The notes under the pieces are model-generated. The model searched no databases and was not told the origin of the DNA. It was given only the letters and a program-made list of their open reading frames with translations. A program made the position numbers and the translations under genes. Below, one piece after another: positions 13,601 to 25,600 of a stretch of 64,000 bases of DNA. Within the stretch, counting starts at the first letter, position 1. Each line of letters begins with the position of its first letter. The DNA is from Tubulanus polymorphus (Eukaryota; Nemertea; Palaeonemertea; Tubulaniformes; Tubulanidae), in contig NC_134031.1 of NCBI RefSeq assembly GCF_964204645.1, forward strand, positions 20,395,307 to 20,459,306, given 5' to 3'.

Positions 13601-16600
13601 AGAACTAAGTTGGTCTTGACTGGTCTTAAGTCTAAGCCATGACTTTCCAACCGGCCCCTGAGGATTGAATCATACCCGGCAAATTGTTGACGTATCCTCC
13701 GTCTAGAAGTAAACTTCCATCGACCGGATCACAAAGCGGAGGCAAATAACCCGCTAATGACATACTGGAACGCACGTATCGCCATAACGATCCTACAATT
13801 AGTATCATTACATGTAGTTGCAATAAGCTGCTTCGTGAAACTGGGAAAAAGTCTTGATAAAGTCTTAACAAATAACGAAGTCTTATATAGAGACTGTACA
13901 AATAATACCGTACACCCAGCATCATATGGCCAAATGAAATCACTCAGGTTTATGAGAAATCTACAGGTTCCAATATCAATATCTCTTATTTCGTATACAT
14001 TTATGTCTAAAAGGACCGTCAATAATATCTAAATTACATCAAAATTCGGACTTAACAAAGTCTACTGTACTTTAGGACCTTTTTATCACGTATTTCATCG
14101 ACAGGATGAAGAATAACCTACCCGATGTATGGACCTTCATTTTTGAGGTGGTGATATCAGTCGTGATGCAAAAGTACGGTATCCATAAATCTTCGATTTG
14201 ACGATCGCGGAAAACTTCTTCGATACTTTGATTAAACGATCGACCTGGTTAGAAAATATCAAAACTCACTAAAAAGAACCATTCAGGCCTACCACGTATT
14301 TGAATCAGACTTTTTAAGCCAAATATCTGCATAAGTCATTTTAGATATTTTGGACCATTTTCTATAAATGTGTAATGATTAAGAACTGACAGTGATATCA
14401 CATGCCCAGGGATTGAACCTGGGTCCCGTACATGGAACGCAAACGTGTTTACCAGCAGACCAATAGAACCAATCCACTTGGCCAGTGGTTATACAGCTCT
14501 CTAAGTCAGATTTTCACTTATATCAGATAAAAATCCCTGTTCTCTAGAGATGCGACTTAAATGGGCTTTAGCATATATCCGAAACATATCCACTAAAGGG
14601 TAAACATATCCACTAAAGGGTAAACATATCCATTAAAGGGTAAATATATCCATTAAAGGGTAACAACAGGGTAACATTATCCTACCAAATAGTTAACTTA
14701 AGTATACTTTTATCTAGGGGAGATACTGAACCAAAATTTAAATCAATGGTTATTTGCCAGAATTTCTACAGCGGATTTTCATACAGAAATATTCACGAAT
14801 TTCTCGTCCAAGTAAAAGATATATGTAGAAATTTACCACATAGTTACAAACATGGAATTGCGTGAAAATGTCCAGTATAAAATCTTTCCGCTCGGGTGAG
14901 ATTGGCAGAAATGAAGTAAAAGTGGATGGAAGTGTAAATAATGCGAATGCGAGTGAAACTGTTACAAGCATTATTGTTGTACGTTTTGATTTCGTTGTTT
15001 TCTGATCGGACGAAACCATTTTTGAACCTCTGAATAACTGAACTATTATAACAGAATTTGACGTAATGATCAAAGTTAAAGGTAAAATGTTAACATGGAT
15101 TACAATTGTTAAAAATCTTATTCGGTCAAATACTTTATAGTAACATCCGAAAAACTGATTGGGAAAATTAATCGACAAAGCAGGGCTGAGATATAGAAAC
15201 AATCCGTTTACTGCAATGATTATCAGTATGGTAAATCTTGCGAATCTCGGTGTACATATCAAACGAGATGTGAACGGGAAGAGAACAACTGCCACTCGTT
15301 CTAGAGATATCGCTACTATAAACCATGAACTATTGCTGACTGCAAGCGCCATTATAAATTCATAGATTTGACAACTGATCAGTGAATTCATGATGAATAT
15401 AGGACCATCTTTAACGTGCAAGAGAATAAACTGTAAAATAGGCATCAGTGTAAAATCTATACAGAACAGGAAATCACAGACTGACAAAATGATCAGATAA
15501 TTTGTGTAAGATAAACTGCGGAATCTACGACTTATCATTATGAGGAAAGTCGCTGAATTTCCGAAGGCTCCAAACAGGAACAACGCTGGCAGAATGACCA
15601 GTGTCACAGTACGGTAGCTTCCAGACCTGTTCACCACAGACATTAGAACGATGTAACTGCTGTAAGGTCGACCAATCTGAATTCGAGTTGAATTCATGAT
15701 TGGTGATAACTAACTATTGAAGGTGTAGACTGAATGTTTCAATAGACTGACACTAATCTATGCACACAGTAATAATGTCATGCTTATTTGTTGAAGCTCA
15801 CAATTCATTGTTCGCATCAAATGTAACCACCATAACTTTGACCAATTTGAATCTAGGTAGAATTAATGAAGACCACATTGTCGACTCTCTGAGAGTGTAT
15901 GGGCTGACTGAGTGTGTTGACTCTCTGAGAATGTATAGACTGACTGAGAGTGTCTGGGTTGCCAACTGAGAATGTTCTGGAACTGACTGTATCTTCCCAC
16001 GTATTGGAAAATTAATTCAACTTTGATATAAAAATATGATTTAAGTTATTACTGCAGCTACAAACCATGATTTACTGCCTACAGAAAATAGAAAATAAAT
16101 TCTCAGAAATGTAACAAAATTTACTCAGATTTTTTGAAAGTTTAGTGTGAAACATAAATGTAACTAAATTGAATATAAATTAAATATACGCGAATTCATT
16201 GTAAATGGTGAAATATCTTATATAACAAAACATCTGAACAGGTTGGAAAATATCTATTAGTTCTATCGTGGACTCCATGGTTCTATACAGGGAAATCACA
16301 GACTACAATAGCATCAGTTCATTATTCAACCACGTAAATATACACGGCAGTAGCCGGGTAGGCCTATCTGTAAAGACTTTCCAAGCCTATAAAAGTTATT
16401 CTAAAGCCTTTACAAACCTATACAAATCACTTAAGACACCCCTGGAGAACAAACTGAGGTGTCAATCAAAATCAAGACACTTGTAATCTGTATGTATTGG
16501 GGTATAGCAAAATCCTAGAAAATTTGGTAGAAATCTGTTAATTAGTTTAGGAGCCTTAGGCTTTTAATGACTTTTGAGGATTATCTGCTCGGAAAGAAGG

Positions 16601-19600
16601 AAAATAATAACATTCATCCGCAGGAAAGGAATAGGGGTTTCCTTGAAAAAGCATTTTCATAGAAGGTTAGAACCTAGTTTATAAGAGGCTTCTATTTTTT
16701 CATTAGACCTATAACAATCGATGCGATTTGAGATATATCTACCTGTGAACATAGATGTCACTGGATACGTCAGATCAAGTACTTTCTTCCACAACGAGCC
16801 CATAATCTACAGGATAAGAGAACATATAAATGCATTGCTGCACAAATTCAATAGTCAACTGTAATCGCTGAATATTTCTGAATGTGTGAAATTGTAGGAC
16901 CGAAAGTACAGAGGCACATTACATGCTTAGACTAATAACGTATTCCCCAGTGATATCACAGAACTGTCGAGTTCTCTCGTGATACATGCATGTTGTATGT
17001 TACACATTGTATCTAAACATAACCAAATTCTCTAACTGAATATTTGCTGATTTCTTCGTGCAACGTTTTCCATATTCAAAAGCCACATGAACTAATCATA
17101 AAATAATCTACTTTTTTTCGAAGGTGTCAATAATTCATCGATGATTAATTTTCTCGTTTAAACTCACCATTGACCATTCTCGAGCGCGTTGAGTAAATCT
17201 CGTGAGATTACGTTCCTCCGCGTACAGGGCGCCCATGAACGATCCGATGCTCGTACCGCCGACGATGTCGATGGGTATTCCGGCTTCGTTCAACGATCGA
17301 ATCATACCGACATGCGCTATACCCCTGTTATTGGATAAAATATAGATTCACAGTGAAGATTAATATCAGGCTCATATTTGGGGGTTCTCGATGTTCGAAT
17401 GAGTCCCCAACTCGTTTACCAACGAAGGTCCAACATGATACAGACCTCAAGAATATTTGAGCATCAACTTAACAAAATTCACTTATTGAGTTAAGAGATA
17501 ATTTAACTCGAAAGTATTTGAGAAAAAAGGAGTGGTTGCCAAAACTAGGGTAACCTATAAGATACATTAGTTTTAATCCAAAGCTCAAGTCAAATCTAAT
17601 TTAATGATTTAATGATTTAATGATTTTGTTAAAACTTTCTACAGAAATTCCTATGATGACTTTGTTTTTCTTTTAGTGTGAAACTAATAAAGATGTAACT
17701 AACCGAGCTCCACCTCCGCCGAGCACCAGTCCGATAGATGTACCGGTCAGGAATCGAGCGAGTCTCGAGAAATCCGACAAACGATCTGGTTCCATGTCGA
17801 ACAATTTCTTGTATAAATCCATCTGGAATTTTTCCGAAAAATCAAATCAATTTGACAGTCAATTAAAAAATTTCTTTTTTCACCACTTTTCTATAAAACT
17901 ATATAATTTTGATAAGAAAGAGAAATCTAATTTCTAAACGCGATCACTTACCATCTTTTCGGGCGATCTTCCGCTGAAGACACGTTTCGGACATCGAATG
18001 TGATGATGCGACGAACACCAGCCACGAGCGTTCAACCAATGCACGGTTCCACCAGGTCGAGGTTTATCCACATCCTCTCTGTGAAGCAGAACCAACTCTT
18101 TCTGAGCGCGGACGCTTAAATTCTCCAGTTGTTTTTCGAGCTGAAAAGAGTATTAATTGTTAGGGGCAATTTTTACTGCCTCAGCAAAGAAAGCAGAGCA
18201 TTTTTTTCAAAACACTTTCCAGAATATACTCAACGCGTACAATTGAATATTCGAAACACCATTCTGGTTCCCAAGGAAACGATTGTTTGAGGCAAACCCT
18301 CAGGAAATTTTGAGGTATGAAAAGTTTTCAAATTCATTTTGAATTTTACCTGTCTTTCCAAGAAGGACGTTTCAGATATTTTGAGTACCTCACGCGAGGC
18401 TGCGAGGTACCATAAATTCACCACTGATTATCAATGTTTACGCGTGTTATTTTACACTGGTTGTAAACATGTCGTCTGCTAGTTCGTCGACTTACCGGTG
18501 AAACTACTGGATCATTCTCAGCGATTCCGACAACCAGTATACAATCGGCTTGTCGAATGCATTGTTTCGTCCACGGCGTTACGCGTGTATCGCATTGATA
18601 CAAAACCATACGGTGAAGATCTTCTTGTTGTCCCAACCAACTCGTCAACCGATATTCATTAACGCTAGGAAAAAAATCATCAACAATTTCATTGAATTTG
18701 ATCATGTTCAGATGAAGAGAAAATTGGACAATACTGGTTTCAAAACTCAACAAGCACTACACATAGCTTCTTAACTGATGGCTTCGGTGACAAAATATTT
18801 AAATTATTTACGTTAACTGTTACAAGCAACAGTAGATCCTGGCCCATCCGAAATACCGGGTTCAAGCCAACATTTTAAAATGAGTTCTGGCATGGTGAAA
18901 AAATTCAAGGGTTATTCAACAATAGCCGATGATCTTGATTTAATTACCTCTCAAGAGCCGAAGGTCCGAGTCGTTTCTGTATGATTTCACTGGTCAAACG
19001 AAGCGTTGGTCCTGCAAAAAGCCAGATATTGATTATGGAAATAAAGGACACATAATGGTATATGAAGATGAATATGAAGATTAAAGATTAGGCAAGATTC
19101 TGGCCCCGGGTGAGAAGTTGACATACCGGTATGGGACTGAAGGTGTTAAGGACTGGATAAATGTTCTTGTTTCATTTGAGATTCAGGTAAGTCAAATCAT
19201 TTAAGTACCCGGTAACTATTTAGAGGGCACGGATGTACTCACCGATGGCATTGAGAGAATATTGTAACTCGAGTGTGAAGTTGGATACGGGAACATCTTC
19301 CGAGGCAGCTACGACGGCAACAGTAGCCAGATTAGCTACCGTCGATCTCTGATCCACATTTGGGTGTTCTAAAAAACGAAATATCCACACATGAAAACCT
19401 TTCAATGAATAAACATCTTCTTCAAGGTATAATTTTGACAATAAATTCGACAATCCAGTAATGCAACATATGGCACAAATAACAGTTGGTCTCATGTAGT
19501 CAAATAATTTTTAATGGACTGTGAACTGGATTTTTGATTCGAATCTTAAGAAATTTAAGATTAAGATTTACCTAATAGAGCTTTCGACGTCTGCTGCTGC

Positions 19601-22600
19601 GGACTTTGTAACGAACCGAGAATTCGTTGACCGAGTAAATGAATCAAACGCGTAACGACCTTCGGATATCTACGTTTTATCACGTTCAACAGTTCAGCGG
19701 GAAGTTTCGCCAGGTCGGTATCTCTGTACGTGTGTGAAATAATCCAGTGAGAAATACTTCATTGAAATGCGACATTACAATAATAATGTTTTGTAGACTT
19801 ATTTATTCCAGATTAGATCTTAAGACATTCATCTTTCAAATGGGGTAAACTATTGTTTGTGAAATTCCCTTCCCGGATGGCTGAGGATCATGGCTTTAAA
19901 GAAAAGCCTCCGTTTTCCACTTCACTTTTCTTTAAAGTTATGGCGAAACCCATCAATAATTTGACCGAGGATTCTTTAAACAAAACATCTGACGAACAGA
20001 TGGGAAGGATTAAACTGACCTGACGGCTAATACAGTAGTAGCTCTCTCTGTCTGCGTTAAAACCTCGACTATACCGATCAGTTCACCGCGACCGTATTCA
20101 CCGACCAGTTCCTTCTTACCGTCGTTTAGTGTTATAACGTTACGTAGACGACCGTTCAGTATAATATAAACACAATCTGACTGTTCTCCTTGCCTGAACA
20201 TAAATCAACGTTACAAGTTAAGATTCAGTGTGTATCTTAATTTCCTAATTATTGCAACTTTGAGAATCAAAATCCAGTTGATGCTACATGGATTTTTGTG
20301 GAGTCAGCATTCCTGTTTGCACATAGTTCTATAAACAAACTGATATTACTGTCTCTGATGAGAGGATTTTTGATTTTATTCTCATAGTTAGCAATGACAT
20401 ATATACACGTATAATTTCTTCTACAAAACGTTAATGAACTGCCATGTAAGGAATCCTTCACAGCCTGAAGGCTGTAACTCTGTACGAAACTGTTAGAAAA
20501 ATAAACTAATAATCCATCAATAATTGTGGAAATCTTATTTCGTGTATGGCAGTAAAATTTCCATTACCTGTACAATGGACGACCGGCCTCGATCTGATTC
20601 CAGTCGAGCGCGAAATCGATCTGACGGACAAACGGCGACATGCGTCGTACGACTGAATGAGCGACATTCTTCACAATACTCGGCTGAACGTACATCAACG
20701 TGTAGAAATCTTTCTTCGTAATCAGGACGACCGTGGCGTCGGTTTTCGCGCGAACGCCGAAAAACTGCGGCTCGCCCGTCAGCACGGCTAGTCCGCCGAC
20801 GAGTTCACCGGCTTGTGTTATGAACAGACATGCCTGAGAAATAGAGCAGATTATTAAACTGAGATGAACATGAAATATATAAAACGTACACTAAATTCTA
20901 TCTATATTTCACTTCAAAAAACGGAGTAACCTAAATCATTTTCTTATAAAGATATGTTCTCTGTAGCAATGTTTACCTCTCCTTGAATGTCAATGAGGTG
21001 TTGCATGCACTGCAATGTACCGGTGACCACGAACAGTAAACTGGCGTCTTGATCCCCTTGTTTTGTCAATGTCGTGCCCGCTCTGAAGTGTCGAAGCATT
21101 AATTTGTTGTCTAACTGAGAAGGATCCTGGAATGAAGAGAGTACTAGATTTCTTATGATCATCTAGTTAGTAGGCCTGAACGTACGTGATAAGTTCAGGA
21201 GCAAATCCATCGATTTTCCAAAGAATTCTCCACTTCCAGGGATGAAGGACATCCTGCATGTGGTTCATCATTTGATCGTTTACCTTTAATCCTAATAACA
21301 GAATCAGGTCATCTCTCGCCATATTTAACATGTGCTGGTCATCGATAACATGAGCTTCCGGTTCTTCAGCGATATTTGAACGTTTGCTGCTCTGTCGTTT
21401 GTATTGAAAATGCAGTTCTTCCATCGTCTTGTGAACAAAAAAGAGAAAAACCTCTAAATGAAAGTATTTATTGCAGTTTCACCCTCCCATTTTCCATCAT
21501 GAGGTTTGAAACAGATGAATGAAAGTTTCTATTACAATTTTGTTGAGCCACTGTACAAATTAACGAGATTCAAACTTACAGATTTTGCAGGAGGCGTTCC
21601 GATTGATAGTGGATCATCTCGAGATTGCTGGTTGACGCGCGCCTGACTCAATGCCACATCGAAATCAGACGGAACGCTCTCAAGGTCGTGTTCATCGATA
21701 CCAGACGGCCGCGATCCACGAGCTGAAATAAATCATTCTCAAGTCTAGTCAAACCTGGTTTCACTGAATAAGTCAAAACTGATTCATGTAACGAGTGTCA
21801 TAAATGAGTTATAGTTAATTCATTTGACCAACTGTTAATGCTAGATTTAGGGTTGAAACAAAACTGGTCGATAGAACCAGCACCTGAAGATCGAATTTTG
21901 GTAACGAGTTAGAATAGATTGATATACAGTAACCAGTTTCACAAAGCATAAGCCGTGATCACTCAAACATTTCTTTTTCTGGGCCAAATTTGGCCGTGCC
22001 AAATGAGGTCTGGGGCAACCACTCACGTCGGTGTAAAATAGGTCCGTACCCGTCTCATATTTGCCAAACCAGATTTATTAAGCACGGGCCAAATATGACT
22101 CAGATCTTGTCCGAGCCAGTTCACACTGGGCTTGTGATTGTGGAGATGTTGAAAGATACAGATTGTGAAACTGCCCTAGGCCCAGGTTACATAGAATGAA
22201 TGGCGTAGTTAAACCCAAGAAGACATATTTTTTCAGATGAGCCAAACACTCATGGCACTGCACAACACAAAAAGCTTTTTTCAGCAACTATCTTTTTTCA
22301 AAAACCAAAAAGTGCTGTTTCAGTGTGAAGGGTGAAAAAACATTCTTTATGTTTACTGTCAATGCAGGAACACACTGGGTTCAGACCTTTTTTTTAATTA
22401 CCTGGGAGTACAGTTCCACTGCCCAGAATTTTTTAAAGTTTTTTTGTCCCCATTATTTTTTCCATTTTAATACTTCAACGATACTCATTTTCTTCATTTT
22501 CAATTGAGTTAACCCACGGGTTAAAATTGATACCAGTTTATAAAACTGTCATAGAAATTTCCATTCACCCTTCCATTTTTTTCAATCCTTACTCCAAGTA

Positions 22601-25600
22601 ATTGAGAAAAAAAGGCCTCGAGACAAAAAAAGAGAATTCATCTACTGCTAAGTACTGAAACAATGAAACCATTCTAATTTTCAGATTAGCCCATGCAAAA
22701 CCAGCAAGACAGTGTATAAGTGAAACCCGTGCGGGGTGAGGTCACGTGTACAACCCTTACCTATCAGCGTGGATGAATCGGAAAAGCGACGCAGCTCTAA
22801 ACGCTGTAGATACTTCATATGAGAAGAATTCTCTGCGAAGCACGAAGCATGGCAGTGGTAGTAGAAAATAAATTAGAAGAAAAAACATTGACATTGATGA
22901 TAGAAAAACATCACGGCATAAAGCATTGTCAAACTGATGAATATGAAACATATTGGTAAATAGCAGCCTGCCACTACTGATGCATACATAGTAACTTATT
23001 GTGATGGTACGAATGCGCTTTGGTACAAATGTGTTAAGTGTGCAAAAAATAGATTTCTAGTAAAGTTTTCCATAAACGATTAGAAATGACGTACAGCTAG
23101 TCTTAAGAATACATTAAACAAGTGATTACAAAAGACACACAACACATATACATACAACACAGGCTGGTTTTATGGACTTAATTTGAACTTTAAACCTAAT
23201 ATATTTAATTTAGACGTTTAGCCAATTCCATTTACAGCAGGGCTTAAGTTAAAATTGGCCTATAAAACCAGTGCTGGGGGTTAACTATACATAGCATATA
23301 TACATCATATATAGGTCTCATAACCAAACGAAACATGAATGTAATCACCAGATGCAAATTTCCTAACAAAAACTCTTACAAATACCACGCAAACTTAATC
23401 CGGATGATTTGGGACCGACAAAATTAACAGTATCTCGGAAATCTAGATCAAACAGCATAAAACTATTTCACATTAATTTTTTATTTATTAGTGAATCATA
23501 ATTAGATCCAGATCATCCAGATCCGGATTGAACTGGGTCCAGAGTTAGTGGTTTCACGAGGGGCAGATCCACTGGCAATCTGAAATATTTACCGAATTGT
23601 TTGTGGAAAATGAATCAGAAAAAGCAGTATCATTAGCTTTACCAAAACAGCAAAATCCCTTTCACCAGAATTTGTACTTGTTAAATTGAAACGACCATTT
23701 CTTTAAATTCTAAACAACATCAAGTACCCTTTTTGATTTGGAGTTCTCAAAAACATTGAGAGTCTCATAAAACCCTTTGATCTGCCCCGATCGACTACAT
23801 TATCAAGCACGTAGCTAGGCTATGTATGAAGATGACTGAAGTAAATATTCTTGACTATTTTTGACTTAAACTAACGCACGAACTCTAGTCTAGCCAAAAC
23901 ACGTACACACATCTCGACTGTAAAATGCTACAAACATACCTGCAGGAATTTCGGAACCTCTTCTCAACGGTTTCGTGCGACTACTCTCTATAATTGAGCG
24001 AAAATAATAATAATGAACTCAGCAGAATTGAGTCAGTGATATTAAGCAAGCCGATTGCAAGCCAGGCGTGACGGCAATGAAATTCATTGCCAATTACTTA
24101 CCAGTACTGTAACTATTTTGTTACGATATTAATTAACAATACCTCACACACCTTGCACTGGTAAGTGTACCAGTTAGTACGGGGCAAGGGTATGATAGAT
24201 AAGGTCATGATAAACTGATGATGCGCTGATGATGGATATGGTAGAAAGCGTTGTCGAGTACTTACTGATTGTAGGGTATTACAGGGTAAGGGTCCTGAAG
24301 TAGGCATGGGTTAGTATAGGGCAGCTTCAATGTGGGATACAAACCGAACAAATTAAGGTTCAGAAGGGTTGTTTAGGTTAAAGGTGTAATAGGGTAAGGT
24401 CTACTGTAAGCTAGAGTTAAGGAATAACGTAGAATGGAAGGCGTGTGAGGGATAAAATCTAGGTGCAACATTTAGCCTCGTGAAGCTTCACGAATGTTAT
24501 ATTAATGTGCAATGAATTCAGAAAATTCGGTTCAAATGAGTAACACTTCAAAAAGCTAGGGACATTAAACATTGCTAAGTCTAGAGACTTTTCGCGGGAA
24601 GCCAGGTTCTCGCGGAAAAATTGTTGATAAAAATCATTCATTCTTCAACACAGGGTTCCTGCACTAAAAAATCTACCAAATTTCATGACCTTTCTTCCAG
24701 TTATTTCCAGACGCTCAAGTCCAAAATTCCATGACCTGCCAGATTTACATGGAATTTAAACTGGTGTAAGAAAATCTTCAGAGGCAAGAAAATATGAAAA
24801 TATCATTACACCAAAAATTCCATGACTTTCACTGAGTCAATCACTAAATAGCTGAAATTCCCCGACTTTCAAAGACCTGGAAAACTATCTTTAAATTCCC
24901 CGATTCTCACTAACGGCAGGAACCCTGCAACGAGCATATGAACTAAGAGTAGACGTACTTACCGGCAACATCGTCATCATAACTACCAGTAACAATATTC
25001 AACACTTTCTCCTCGGCACTCGTCGACGACACAGTTCTCTGTGGCGGCTGCTGACCCGCGTATTTCACGAGGGGATTTCCCGACAGGCTCTGAACGGACA
25101 TACGTTTCTCCGGCTGACAACTGTGATTTATCAGTTCGTTACTGAGACCGAGATAGTTGTGAAGAGCCATGAACGTCACGCGTTGTAATCTTACCATTAT
25201 TACCTGAATATATAATAAACAAAAATATATACAAGACAGGAACAACAGTAGCGCTCACTAAGAGCATCTTAGCCTCAATCCCAACGCAGGAAAACACTGA
25301 AAATGGAGTTTCTTTTACTTGACAGGTGTATATCGATAAAGCTTACCGGTATATTTCTACAGTAAGGTCGTCTGAAGTTAATAAAACACATACCTGTACA
25401 ACGCGAACCATACTTTCAGCGTAGTTGTCAAATATTTTGCTAAAAGCATGGGCTGGCAACCTACAGTAGAAATAAGTATATTGGAATAAGAAGAATTTGT
25501 ATTTGAAATGTCGGATTGGCTATAGAACGAAAATCATCGGCATTTCCACTGTACCTGAGAACATGGGAATCAACATGCGCTACCGCAGAGACTGTCTTAT

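Larger units (their letters stand above)
14245..16742. other. PNPLA6 intron 22 (host intron)
   Basis: A 2.5-kb intron between the [13 protein letters not shown] exon and the following patatin exon. It contains the tRNA-like sequence, the 20-bp repeat and the whole nested GPCR. Between 15698 and 16742 I see only AT-rich DNA and a short CTGACTGAG/CTCTGAGA imperfect repeat near 15880-15970. Confidence 0.7.

Noticed and set aside
22761-22803. A 43-nt segment with good acceptor and GTAAGG donor on the PNPLA6 strand
   Set aside because: Its inclusion breaks the phase between exons 9 and 10, which join perfectly without it. It may be a cryptic or poison exon, but there is no evidence.
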